Of a stretch of DNA of 64,000 nt, positions 33,701 through 43,932 are shown piece after piece. This stretch comes from Trypanosoma brucei gambiense DAL972 (taxonomy: Eukaryota > Euglenozoa > Kinetoplastea > Trypanosomatida > Trypanosomatidae): contig NC_026738.1 of NCBI RefSeq assembly GCF_000210295.1, forward strand, positions 186,001 to 250,000. Direction: 5' to 3'. Positions within the stretch are counted from its first letter, which is position 1. Each line of letters opens with the position of its first letter. The position numbers were made by a program, and so were the translations under genes. The notes beneath the pieces are model-generated. The model was not told the origin of the DNA, searched no databases, and saw nothing but the letters and a program-made list of their open reading frames with translations.

Positions 33701-34265
33701 AAATGCTTTCCGGACAGGTGATAGGTAGGACAGCGCCCGTGAGTGAGAGTGCGGAGCCATCCGTTTTGAGGTATTCCTTTTTTGTTTTCTAAAAGAAATT
33801 GTTTTTACAGTTCAACAGCCGGTGTATTTTTGCTGTGTATACGTTCGATTAAGCTGATGGGAGAGGTGTTTGAGTCCATATAGTGCTGGTTGTTTGAAGT
33901 TCTTGTGCCCTAGCTCATTGTTTTCCGTAGTCGAAAATGTTCAGCGGGGCTTCCAAACTGAAAAATGAATTTAAATTGTCTTATTTTTTTAATATCATGT
34001 GTGCTTCAAAGTTCACATTGTGCTGCTGGAGTTTTCACCAAGCCCTTCCCTTGCGTGTGCTGGAATTTAACCTGTTTCGAGTTAAGCCATTTAACACGTA
34101 TATTGTTTGTCGGGTGTACGATGGATAAATAATGTGACAACTCCATGTAGTGTTAGTTCCCCAACGCATAATCTATGCTGTCGCCAAACACCAGTATTCC
34201 AGTTTGTACTTCATTGCCATTTTAATAGTTGTTTAAATAGTGGTTATACGAAGAAGTTATGAGGA

Positions 34266-37154
34266 ATGCAAGCAGCAAACATTTCGGAGGAGAGTATTTA
34301 CAATGAAGCTAGATATTCATTGTCGAAGCTAAAGAACTCTTGCCGGGACATACTGGGTACTTCTCGAGTAACGCCTCCGATTGAAGTTGTCCAACAGTTT
34401 TTAGACTTCTTAGGAGTGGATATTCTACCAGACGCCTTTTCTGTCGAAATCGAAACTGAATCCCTAACCTTATGTACCAGCGCGCCTTTGGTGATGGTTC
34501 TAGCTGAACTGTCTACCGATTGCGGGGATGACGAGATCTCGTTAGTAAGAAAGCAGGTTCTTCGCACTCGCTGTACCTTTATTGCCTCGTTGCCTGAGCG
34601 ATTGGCAAACATTATATGTGAGTTGCGGGCGGTTGGCAAGGATGTTGACTGTGACTGGGGGGTGTTACCGGACCGGATATGCCAAGCGTTGTGTTGCTTT
34701 CTCTTTGCGATTTGTACCGCCTCGTCAGACCAAGAGCCGACGATACCGAATGAGGGCAAGACCTATCAACTCAAGAGGTCCAGCGCATTAGCCGTTTGTG
34801 ACTTTATGATTCAAGCGGTGCTTGCTCGCGGATATATTAGCATGCTCTTCCGACATTTTTTAATTTCGTTGCGGAGCGCAGCAAACATTTCTACCATGTC
34901 AAATCTAACGTTTCCTTTTGTCTTAACGTCCATCTACAACTGTGCATTTACCAGTCGAGGCAAATCAGAGCTGTCGGAGGCCACAAGCACCCCTAAGAGA
35001 TATCGTGCGACCGTGTACTGGACTGAATGGGTGTCGTGGCTCTTAGAAGCATCCGCAAGTGAGCCAAACACAAAGAAGTGTCTGATATCAACTTTGCTGC
35101 TGATGAGGGAGGGCCAAGATAATGCGGTAATGGCGGGGAAAAGCTCGCATGTCGGTCAGGCGTTGGAAGTTGAGATTTTTGCCACGTCCGCGTTCTACCT
35201 CCCAACAAGACGGGACGTTTTGAGGGTTATATTTAGGGAGGTCCTCCCCACTATCTCTTTTCGTGGAGATGGGGACAAACCGGGGCATATCCAGAACTTT
35301 GAACTTACGTTATTCGCTGAAGTGTTCCGCGTTTGGGGCGATCGCAACTTTGCAGAGAGCGCGCCAATCCGACTCAATACTACTTTGTCAAACAGTGTTA
35401 TGTACATCCTGCTTCACGTCAAAGAGAATGGCATATTTTGCGAGAGGTCCCATTTCCCATCTGCACTACTGCAACCGCTTTTGGATGGGATCTCGTTACG
35501 CCTTGAGTCCGTGCGTTCAGAAGAAACAAGAAACGAAGGCATAACAGTAGCTGCAGCATTTGCATTATTTTTTTCATCCGAGGACGATACGTTGAATGGA
35601 GTTTCAGACCTGGAACTGTTTCCTGAAGCGCTCAGCAAATGGATGAGACATGAGCCAAACCATGCACTGATGCCCGGGTTGTCGCGTGAAGGGATAACAG
35701 AGCGTACCCACCGCGTTGCAGGCGAAGACCATGTGAAGTTTTTTCGTCATTCTGCGGAAAATGACGAATACCCACTTGACCCTGACGCCGAATTTACTTT
35801 CTTTTGCGCTGGTGACACCAGTAAGTCAAATGTGTTGGTGTCTTCCGGCACCGACAGCGCCCTATTTAAACACATACCTATTGCAAACAATGAAGAATTG
35901 ACTTCTTTTGGGAAAACGTCTCATGAGGCAGATTCCCTGGATGGTATCGATGTTTTGGTAACGCTCCGTGAGTCGTACAACGCCGTTATGGGAATAGGAA
36001 GAAGCACAAGTGCCCAACTTTATGAGGTTCAACAGGAAACTGAAAGCGGACTTAGGGGACTCAAGTCTTCGTTGCAGGTGCTAAAAGGGAAGCTTGGCCG
36101 TTGGAACGAGCGCGTCATCGATGGGAACGTTTTAAGGACGAGAAGCACTTTGGGGGAGGAGCTCCACGTAATGTTGCCGTCGCTTCTTCCCGCCCTAATG
36201 AGTATTACAATTCATGCACCAGAACCACGGCACAAGGAGTTAGTGGAGTTAAGACTGTCAGTGTTAATCGACATCATCATTGTTTCCCCGGAAGTTGCTC
36301 TTGACCAACTAAGCAAAATGATATACAGCAGCGGTTTCGGCATTTTTCAACGTGTCGAAATGGCCAGGGCCATTGGTGAGGCGGCAAAGTTTCTTTCTCA
36401 TGTGAAAATTCGAGTGGAGTATGAGGGGAAGTTAAAACAATGTAATGACACTCAGTTTCGAGACCCACAAAAACGCATTTATCCACCTATACCAAACGAG
36501 AGCAAGAGTATCACTTCGACTGTGTTTACTGAAGGAAGGAATACAAGGCGTTGGGGAAATTCCACTCGTCGTAGGGCATGCCAAGAAGAAAACGTTTATA
36601 CTAGCTATCTCTCTGAAGTAGCTCCGCTGTTTATATCAGCCCTTCTGCAAAAAGCAGACGATGACTATTTTTCTTTTTTCCGGGACAAAGATCCGTACGC
36701 CCCAGCAGAAATCCTTCGAACCATTTCTACAGTTGTTCAGCGTATAGCGGCTGTTCGTCACGTAGCTCCGTCTCTTTGCGAGAACATTGTACCTTTTATT
36801 CTGGCTGTGCTAACCCGACACCCTCTTTCAGTTATTCGAAAACAGGCTTGGATTCTTATCGGCGAGGTCATGAGGTGCTGGTGTGGAGCTGGACCACTTG
36901 TTTTAGATGATTGCTCCTCAACCACTTGCCGTGAAGGGTTTGGGGGGAGCTCATCGCACTTATTTTCAGAGCAGTGGGTAAACGTCCAACAGGCGTTAGA
37001 GGCTATTTTCGATCGATCGAGGAATGATTTCTTATGCGCTGAAGTGGCCCTTCTTGTTGTTGTAGACCTGCGGGACCTGTTGGTGGCTAGGGCGGATTTC
37101 GAGGAGATGAACAAGCGTGTAGTGAGTGCGAGACTCATCTCAGCAGTGGAGTAA
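34266..37154 (+). CDS. TEL2/TELO2-like HEAT-repeat protein, 962 aa
   Basis: TEL2 (TELO2) is the scaffold of the TTT complex, which with HSP90 and R2TP matures PI3K-related kinases such as TOR and ATM. The N-terminal 600 residues are helical and unremarkable. About residues 637-715 read as the TEL2 C-terminal conserved region: KELVELRLSVLIDIIIVSPE, then MIYSSGFGIFQRVEMARAI followed by GEAAKFLS. The downstream pattern (about 779-872) also fits: SEVAPLFISALLQ, AEILRTISTVVQRIA and RHPLSVIRKQAWILIGEVM, i.e. a helix pair ending in the typical 'vR.a.l' HEAT repeat. Length is within the range of TEL2 proteins (about 800-1000). The assignment rests on this pattern alone and a generic HEAT-repeat protein is the alternative. 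It is the first gene of the housekeeping block. Confidence 0.55.
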   Translation: MQAANISEESIYNEARYSLSKLKNSCRDILGTSRVTPPIEVVQQFLDFLGVDILPDAFSVEIETESLTLCTSAPLVMVLAELSTDCGDDEISLVRKQVLRTRCTFIASLPERLANIICELRAVGKDVDCDWGVLPDRICQALCCFLFAICTASSDQEPTIPNEGKTYQLKRSSALAVCDFMIQAVLARGYISMLFRHFLISLRSAANISTMSNLTFPFVLTSIYNCAFTSRGKSELSEATSTPKRYRATVYWTEWVSWLLEASASEPNTKKCLISTLLLMREGQDNAVMAGKSSHVGQALEVEIFATSAFYLPTRRDVLRVIFREVLPTISFRGDGDKPGHIQNFELTLFAEVFRVWGDRNFAESAPIRLNTTLSNSVMYILLHVKENGIFCERSHFPSALLQPLLDGISLRLESVRSEETRNEGITVAAAFALFFSSEDDTLNGVSDLELFPEALSKWMRHEPNHALMPGLSREGITERTHRVAGEDHVKFFRHSAENDEYPLDPDAEFTFFCAGDTSKSNVLVSSGTDSALFKHIPIANNEELTSFGKTSHEADSLDGIDVLVTLRESYNAVMGIGRSTSAQLYEVQQETESGLRGLKSSLQVLKGKLGRWNERVIDGNVLRTRSTLGEELHVMLPSLLPALMSITIHAPEPRHKELVELRLSVLIDIIIVSPEVALDQLSKMIYSSGFGIFQRVEMARAIGEAAKFLSHVKIRVEYEGKLKQCNDTQFRDPQKRIYPPIPNESKSITSTVFTEGRNTRRWGNSTRRRACQEENVYTSYLSEVAPLFISALLQKADDDYFSFFRDKDPYAPAEILRTISTVVQRIAAVRHVAPSLCENIVPFILAVLTRHPLSVIRKQAWILIGEVMRCWCGAGPLVLDDCSSTTCREGFGGSSSHLFSEQWVNVQQALEAIFDRSRNDFLCAEVALLVVVDLRDLLVARADFEEMNKRVVSARLISAVE

Positions 37155-37519
37155 GTTGGGGAATAATTTCAGTTTTGTCTGGGTTAGGTACATGATACTT
37201 TTATTATTGTACTATGACGCATAACTTGTTCCTCTTTGTGCGGGTTCCACTTTTGACGTGTATCAGGTACCGCCAAATCTCTCCAAGTATGTTCGAACCG
37301 CCGTCATTACCGTTTTTGTTTTAAATAGTTGTCGACTACGTCATCTGCGTTCTCGGAAGGGTATAGGAGATGTGGCGAAGGCCACCGAGTTTTCACTTTA
37401 TTTTTGGTGCCTCGTGTTTGGTGTCACCACGACGGCTCCTGCGTCGAAAGCGGGTTCACAAAGAGGAAGAAAATAAACAAGTCATCCGTGCTGGAGTTTC
37501 GTCACTTCGTACCGGAGGG

Positions 37520-39127
37520 ATGCCCGCAGCTCCAGACACTACTTTAGACAAGATAAAGGCAGAAATTCACCGTATGCGGGTTGAGCAGACTGCCCGTGAA
37601 GAAAGTACTACCAGTGAACCCGTTCCCACCTCTTACGGTGACAGGACCTTTAATTACTTGGAATTGGATGACTGGCTTGAGGCTATTCGTCCAAACGAGG
37701 CTTATTACCGAGGGGATGATGTACTAAGTTGTGTCAAGGCAAAGGATTATGTAGCGAAGAAACAGCTCTTCTCGGAAGCCGATGAGGTGTTAAGAGGCAG
37801 AAATAGGGAGAATACTATTCGTTATTTGAGAATTGTGTACGGAGATATTGGATCTGATCATCGGGAAGAGGTGATGAGGTATGCCAACACCCTGTCACAG
37901 CTAGTGGAAGAGGAAATACAGAAGGTAACGAATAGCAATCAATCTCTCTGCAACAAGGACATTTCACTTGCGGAGGAGGGTCCCATTTCTGGCGGGGAGG
38001 TTAAGCAAATAGCTTGGATCAATGTTTTATCGGCGATGAGCGACACTGAGATACGCAAATTATGGAGGTGGGGTCTGCTTGATTTCGAAACAATAGAGCA
38101 TCTTGCAGAGACGGGGCCATTTGCCGGTGAAAGGGAAACAACTGGTGTCGCCAAACCAGGTGATGGTGATGTGGACAGTAAACTTTTGCCACTCGTGGGG
38201 CCCGCCGGAGAAGAGGGCGAGGAGTCGTTTTCCACTTCTCTTCCGATTGAGGAAAACATTTACACTCTAAAAGCTGTGAAAGAAATGGACGAATTAACTG
38301 CTTCAGTTAGTGAGAGCGTATTTATGGGATTTCCCACCATTGATGTTGCCCCTGCCGCACAAAAGGTTAAGCAAGGTCGGTACGCGGACGTTTCGGAGCG
38401 TGAACTTCGGCTACTAGAGCGATATGAGGAAACCAAGTATACCGTAAAGGTACCGCCAGGGGAAGCCACAACACTCGACACACCTGGAATCGGTAGTGGC
38501 ACTGGAGTTTCTGGCACAACGTCTGTGAAGTTGAAGTGTGACACTGAACTGGGGGTTGATAAGGCAAGTGCGGTGAATAACAGTCGCGTTATGGAAGGAA
38601 ATGCTGTTCCTTCATCGTCCTCGTCTTCACGTACCGAACGCAAGTTGGTGGTGCCGCACCTGGATGTAACCGAGTCAGTGATGGATCGTGCGTTCTGCCC
38701 TTCTAATCGATTTCTGTACGCTCTCACTAAGTATGACGACGGTCTCCGCAGTTCGTTTGAAGGAATGGAGCGTATCAAACGTCGTGCGCTGTTAGACCCC
38801 GTCTTTCAAGCTGCTGTGGAGGAGGCGCATCTATGGGAAGATCTGTCCACGCAAGGTCATGAGGAGGAAAGTTCCGTCGGTGCGAAAGGGAAGATAATTC
38901 CGCGCAACCAACGGCACTTGCGTCATGGAGGCGTCAGATCCCCGATTCTCGGCGGACCACTTGCGAAGAAACACCACGCTGCTGATATACCGTATTTCTA
39001 CGGAAACATCCGGAGTTTTGTACCCCCGCACGGCCGTTTCAACGTACCAGCTCCACGCGTTTCTGGAAGAGGAGGATCACGTCCTCGGAGAGTGTCGGTG
39101 AAACCGCGGATGCGTTACAGCCAGTAG
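37520..39127 (+). CDS. Hypothetical protein, 535 aa, unknown function
   Basis: I do not recognise this protein. The frame is open from 37370, but the internal ATG at 37520 is preferred: a pyrimidine tract at about 37388-37403 is followed by AG near 37450, and the preceding 50 codons are Arg-rich and of different composition. If the upstream ATG at 37370 is used, the product gains an Arg/Phe-rich leader that resembles a mitochondrial presequence, so both starts deserve attention. Visible features are a helical N-terminal half (TLDKIKAEIHRMRVEQ, EAYYRGDDVLSCVKAKDYV), an acidic middle and a strongly basic Arg/Gly/Pro-rich C-terminus (VPAPRVSGRGGSRPRRVSVK) that could bind nucleic acid. Steady codon use across more than 500 codons supports a real gene. 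Confidence 0.75.
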   Translation: MPAAPDTTLDKIKAEIHRMRVEQTAREESTTSEPVPTSYGDRTFNYLELDDWLEAIRPNEAYYRGDDVLSCVKAKDYVAKKQLFSEADEVLRGRNRENTIRYLRIVYGDIGSDHREEVMRYANTLSQLVEEEIQKVTNSNQSLCNKDISLAEEGPISGGEVKQIAWINVLSAMSDTEIRKLWRWGLLDFETIEHLAETGPFAGERETTGVAKPGDGDVDSKLLPLVGPAGEEGEESFSTSLPIEENIYTLKAVKEMDELTASVSESVFMGFPTIDVAPAAQKVKQGRYADVSERELRLLERYEETKYTVKVPPGEATTLDTPGIGSGTGVSGTTSVKLKCDTELGVDKASAVNNSRVMEGNAVPSSSSSSRTERKLVVPHLDVTESVMDRAFCPSNRFLYALTKYDDGLRSSFEGMERIKRRALLDPVFQAAVEEAHLWEDLSTQGHEEESSVGAKGKIIPRNQRHLRHGGVRSPILGGPLAKKHHAADIPYFYGNIRSFVPPHGRFNVPAPRVSGRGGSRPRRVSVKPRMRYSQ

Positions 39128-39500
39128 CATGAACGCATTTTATCAGCGCGTGAGAGATCGCGGCGTTTAATTATTTATCGTTTGTTTTTTTTCACCACAT
39201 TTTCTCCCTCCACTACTTGGAAATAAGTGACTGGCACGTGGGCAAAATGCCGTACGACCCCACGTGTTCGTACTTCGCATGTATTGTAAACGAGTAAACC
39301 CTTTTACTGTCAATATGAACTTATTTCTATGGTTTTTGGTACATCTTTTTTTTTTTTTGCGGTTTCCTTTTATCGTTTGAGCATTTATTTCTTCCGTGGA
39401 GGAAATTCCGTGGCATCAAAAGGAAGCGAGACGCCTGGCCCTGAATCAAAAAGTTTGAAAGTATTTGTTGGAAGGAGAGTGGAAAACAAGGACAGAAAAT

Positions 39501-39956
39501 ATGGCGTTTGGAAATGCGTCTAAAGGCACTGATGATTACACGCCTGAGGAGCATTTAACCGCTGCAGTGATGGAGTACAAAAAGTTGGAAGCTGCAAATC
39601 AAAATAGTGTGGAGCATATGTATAACGTCCTCTCGTCACCATTTAAAATTGGGAGCAAACCTTGCGAGGCCATTCGTGGCGATGCTTTACGGTGTCTTTC
39701 TGAAATCATAGGAAACTTTACAGCCAAGAGTACATCCGGCACTGACGGTAGCACCGTTATGGCAAGCAGCGCTTCAATTGTGAGTCAGGAATTGCCCCCA
39801 ATACACCGCTGCTACGAAAGTGTTCTCCATTACGAATCGTGCGTCTTGGAAAGAACGTTGTCACGCCACAATAGCATGGTTGCCACTTTCGAGGCCCGGA
39901 GGCTGCGTGAAGCGGATTCGGCTCGTGAAGCAGCTGCAGCGGGTGGTGATATATGA
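39501..39956 (+). CDS. Small twin CX9C (CHCH-type) protein, 151 aa
   Basis: The frame extends upstream only to a non-ATG codon; the first ATG is 39501 (MAFGNASKGTDDYTPEEH). The protein contains two CX9C pairs: CEAIRGDALRC and CYESVLHYESC. Twin CX9C proteins fold as helical hairpins with two disulfides and are usually imported into the mitochondrial intermembrane space by the Mia40/Erv pathway; many are assembly factors of respiratory complexes. The linker between the two pairs, about 38 residues, is longer than in classical members. There is no N-terminal presequence, as expected for this import route. The C-terminus is an Arg/Ala/Glu helix. Fold assignment is good; specific role unknown. Confidence 0.75.
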   Translation: MAFGNASKGTDDYTPEEHLTAAVMEYKKLEAANQNSVEHMYNVLSSPFKIGSKPCEAIRGDALRCLSEIIGNFTAKSTSGTDGSTVMASSASIVSQELPPIHRCYESVLHYESCVLERTLSRHNSMVATFEARRLREADSAREAAAAGGDI

Positions 39957-41868
39957 GGTTGTAGAGGCCAGGTGAATACGTTCCAGCGGTGACAGGAGGA
40001 GCTGTAACATAGGTGCAAACGTGTACTATGGTGGACCGCTCGTGTTGAGTAGGAGTGTGAGTTCACTCTCGGCATCCACCTTTCAAAAGATGTTATTGGC
40101 GCGTCCGCGCCTTTGTATCATTGGCCTGCGCCACCGCGCGCTCTTTCTGTCTACTAGTTCGTCTCTGTGCTCGGTTCATATCAATTGCCTCTATCTCGAG
40201 GCATATATTTTTGTGCCAGTGGTCAGCCACAAGGGTGCTGGCGTGTACGTACTTGACTCGATGATTGCTTCCCACGTTTTTCTTTCCGTCGTGTTCCGTC
40301 GTTTTAGGCGCGGTTAATCACTATTTCAACGACAGTAATGTTGTAGCCGCTGTTGCTGACTTCGAGGTCCTGCAATGCTGGATCAGGAAGTACCTGTCAT
40401 ATTATGAATTACGGAGTGCGAGTGAGTAGGTGAGTATGTGTGTGTGCGTGTGTGTGGCTGACCATCAACAACGGAAAGCGCCTTTGAGTACCAAGGGGAG
40501 ATTTCACAGATACTGTGGCCGGGTATGATAAATAAACGGGAAAGAGTCTGCGGGAGCGCGGAAAACAAGAAGCTTAGTGAAGCGGGGCCTAACATTGACA
40601 CCAACTCCAGAAGAAGGTTGATTTTTTTTTTTTTTTGCGGGACAAGGGCTGCTTTCAAGTTCTCATTCACAACAGGGGAAAGATTACGCAAACGGAGACA
40701 GAGGTTTTCTCGTTGGTAGATAGTTGGCAGCGTGTAAGGGAGTTTGTGTATGGGCTTCAACAGTGGCCCGTCGGGAGTCTTTGAGTCTTCTTTCCATTGA
40801 AGGGTGTGAGGCGCTTACGGGCCTCCGGACTGGCGCTGAGTGCATGCCGCTGGAAAGTGGACCTTGGGATAAGAAACGACATCATGTACGATGCAGTTGC
40901 CGGTGTGCTCAGGATAAGGCTTCGCGGTTCACCCCGTTGCAACGTAGGACAGGGAGTTGATGTTCCAAATATAATTTGATAGGTGAGAAAGGCAGAGGTG
41001 AAGGGACTGAGTACCCCTCTGACTTCTCGGTGGGGAGAGAGTAAGCAGTTGATACTGATGGTGCCAATGATGACCCGACACTGCAGCTCTCGGTGGTAGT
41101 GGAGGAGGGTCTGCCGTGTGTGCTTGTATGCGAGGTGTTGGAGTCATTATGTGCTGAGAAAAGTATCCCCGATACCCTCCTTCTCGATATAACGAGCTGG
41201 AAGTCTTTCTAGCCAGTAAGCTTGGTGTTTGCGTGCAAAGCTGTGCGATGTAGGTAAGTGGGGAGGGCCATCTCCAGAATGGGGCTGGTGTGAAGGAGCA
41301 GTAAAGTAGATAATAACAGCTAGGGGTGCCGTTCAAAGGACCGTTTAAACCTCTACTGATTCGACTTCTGTCCTATCGGTGTCTCTTTTTCCTTTCACAT
41401 TATCGATCGTTAGCAACGTGTTTTATTGTGCACCAACAACTAGACATATCATCGGTGCTGTATTTTACGCTACAAACGTAGGGGTGGGTTCAGCACATAC
41501 AAATATTTTCATTTGTATATCTGTGCTCTTGTCTTTCGCATCTTAGCGGTGTAGCCTTCTGATATTTCCTGATTGATTACACGAAAAATACTTCAGAGTC
41601 AAATTGGGCGAAAGGAGTTGGATTATATATATATTCCTTCAGTGTGGAACGAGCTTGACGAGGCGTGCCTGTGCGCTTGGTGAAAGGAAGGGGAGGGCAA
41701 TCGCACGCTGGAGGTCGCATTTTACCGTACAGCATTTTTGCTGGTGAAGGGGAGGAGGGCAAATACGAGAGTCGGCGCTGCACGGTTTATTCAGACGTGT
41801 GGAGAGGTGAAGGGTGGAACAGCCCAGGCTAATCGCACTCACATATACATCTCGACACTGCGACCATC
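39957..41868. other. Intergenic region between CHCH-type and F-box genes
   Basis: About 1.9 kb, with a poly-T run at 40622-40636 and TG-rich stretches near 40436-40457. Open frames near 40021-40317 and 40724-40960 begin at non-ATG codons or lack features. No gene supported. Confidence 0.55.
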
Positions 41869-43932
41869 ATGGGTGGTGGAGCAGCGGTGTCGTCTGGTGA
41901 CGACAGCGCCGCGGCATCTTCGGGTAACGACACCACCACAACGGATGGTAATCATGGCGGGAGGTACGCCTGGGAATGCGTTGACGACGTCGGGGGCGCT
42001 TTCAACGGTTCCATGAATGGCAACACCTCCCTGCCAAAAGGTTCAAACATCTGTGAGACTCACGGGTGTTGGAGTAAGCAAATACTCCGAAGGGACATTT
42101 GCTGCGAGCGGAGCTACGTTCACCCTGTCAGCGCTGCTTGGCGTTGCAGCAGCGTTCTTTCACTTCCAGTGTCACTCCTTGACGAGGTGTTCACTTTTTT
42201 GCATCCCGAGGATCTCTGCAGGGTATTGGAAGTATGCCGGTTTTTCTTCTCTGCCGCTGTAAGGTCCGATCGTACCGCCTGGAGGTCCGTATGCCTTTCG
42301 CTATGGAAAAACAAGCAGGGGCTCTCGCGCGTGGTGCGTGAATGGCCGTCTGTGGAGGAGGTATGCCGACAGGAAGACTTGGAGTCGATTTGTGTGCAAC
42401 AAGCGTTTGCACATGAATATTTCAGCTGGGGAACCATTAACAACATGGTGCCGCACATGGAGGACGGTGAGGCCGACTGCGAAACCTATTTTGCTGCGAC
42501 GGTGCTATTCAGTGATGCAATTGATCAGGGTACAGGGGATCCAACGGGACGACGGCAGCAGCAGGTGTGGGGATGCACACCATCGAGTACGGCTACGTAC
42601 GATGCTATTGTGAACACAACGGCAGCAAGAGCACCCCTGTTCACGGTTCTTCCTTTTTCGGGACGTTACACCACGCCTGGGGAAACGGAGGGGATCACAT
42701 CTACTTCCTCGTGTGTTGCAGCGGAAAAGAGAGGGCTTTATTGGTGGCAGATGACCCTCGAACGACAGCAACAAGAACTGAGTCGGCTCCGTAAGACCGG
42801 TGGTTCGTCGAAGTTTCAGCATAAGCAGCCATATTGCCCCGCTCGCCCATTACTCAGCCATACCAACACCCCACAAAACGTGGAATCTGTCGAAGCGCCT
42901 TTTCGGTTCCCGTCCACGACCGGGTGCTGTGAGGGGAGCCGTTTGCAAAAAGTGTGTGACACTGCGGTCAGCCAGCATGTTTTTTGCAGTTCCGGGTGTG
43001 GTAAGGACAGCAAAAGAGAACATGGAGGCTCTGTCGACGACTTTCACAGAGGGATGGCCGTTGTTCGGTCTCTCAGCGCACAACTGCGTGCCCGGAGGAA
43101 GGCGCGCACGTACGTGTTTGCGAAGAAAACAGCTAAATACTACGATGATGAAGATGATAACGACGAAGACTTGCTACAGCTTCCAGTGTCATGGAAATTT
43201 GCTTACTATATGTCTTTGCGCGATTCATGCCGCCAGAAGATAGCGATGCAAGAACTCATTGAAGGCACATGGTTCGTGTGCTTTCGGAAAACCGGAAACA
43301 CACACCCAGCATGTTTTAATGCTGACAACAGTCTGTTTGTATACCCCGCCATTTACACCCGCGATGGTGGTTGTCAGGTACATCGTCCCGGCGGTAGTAG
43401 CGGCGAAGGTGCAGCTTCTGCTCCGGTAATGCCTCCGGTTATGTATCAGCTGCAGCGCGGTGGGACAGAACTTGTTCTTAACAGTTTCCCTCCGCTGAAA
43501 GTACAACGCCGCTCTCGCTCCGCCTGTTCCCTCTCTTCCACCCAATCTGCTTCCCCAAATGCACCAGCCACTGGTCGTGCAATGGATGCTCAGACGCACA
43601 ACGGAGGGAGGGGCATAAGGGCCGGAACTTCCGCGGCGGAGGCTGCCGCAATTCGAGCATTTATGTCTGAGCCCAATGCCACCCTTCACCGCCTTGCATC
43701 CGCTGCGGAACGGTTACACCATCCACACGACACCGAACGCGTTGCAACAGCTGGGGAAGGTGCCGGGGAAGGAAAGGAGAGTTCAAGTGGGGGGACGGTT
43801 CATGATGGCGACGATGAAGATTTTGATAACGATTGGGGATGGGTGATACAAAATTATTTTGTGAAAATCTTTTCCTCAACAACGAGTATCCCGTTGTATG
43901 TAAGCAGGCTGGAGTACTCATGTGGGCTGTAG
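41869..43932 (+). CDS. F-box protein, 687 aa
   Basis: After a low-complexity Ser/Thr/Gly/Asp N-terminus of about 95 residues comes a clear F-box (about 97-147): LPVSLLDEVFTFLHPEDLCR, then VCRFFFSAAVRSD and AWRSVCLSLW. F-boxes bind SKP1 and make the protein the substrate receptor of an SCF ubiquitin ligase. The rest (about 150-687) is not a recognisable WD40 or LRR domain. It holds a predicted globular part (GTWFVCFRKTGNTHPACFN, LFVYPAIYTRDGG), an acidic patch (YYDDEDDNDEDLL) and a final segment DDEDFDNDWGWVIQNYFVK. The substrate is unknown. The ATG at 41869 is the first in frame and lies next to the low-complexity start. Confidence 0.8.
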   Translation: MGGGAAVSSGDDSAAASSGNDTTTTDGNHGGRYAWECVDDVGGAFNGSMNGNTSLPKGSNICETHGCWSKQILRRDICCERSYVHPVSAAWRCSSVLSLPVSLLDEVFTFLHPEDLCRVLEVCRFFFSAAVRSDRTAWRSVCLSLWKNKQGLSRVVREWPSVEEVCRQEDLESICVQQAFAHEYFSWGTINNMVPHMEDGEADCETYFAATVLFSDAIDQGTGDPTGRRQQQVWGCTPSSTATYDAIVNTTAARAPLFTVLPFSGRYTTPGETEGITSTSSCVAAEKRGLYWWQMTLERQQQELSRLRKTGGSSKFQHKQPYCPARPLLSHTNTPQNVESVEAPFRFPSTTGCCEGSRLQKVCDTAVSQHVFCSSGCGKDSKREHGGSVDDFHRGMAVVRSLSAQLRARRKARTYVFAKKTAKYYDDEDDNDEDLLQLPVSWKFAYYMSLRDSCRQKIAMQELIEGTWFVCFRKTGNTHPACFNADNSLFVYPAIYTRDGGCQVHRPGGSSGEGAASAPVMPPVMYQLQRGGTELVLNSFPPLKVQRRSRSACSLSSTQSASPNAPATGRAMDAQTHNGGRGIRAGTSAAEAAAIRAFMSEPNATLHRLASAAERLHHPHDTERVATAGEGAGEGKESSSGGTVHDGDDEDFDNDWGWVIQNYFVKIFSSTTSIPLYVSRLEYSCGL

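Larger units (their letters stand above)
27562..34265. other. 6.7 kb gene-free interval with a buried retroposon
   Basis: Apart from the degenerate retroposon (31400-32800), the telomere-like repeat and a G-run listed separately, no coding sequence is supported. Many open frames of 60-150 codons occur in all frames without motifs or consistent composition. This interval separates the surface-gene cluster from the housekeeping polycistron that starts at 34266, so it may contain a transcription boundary even though both sides are on the plus strand. Confidence 0.55.
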
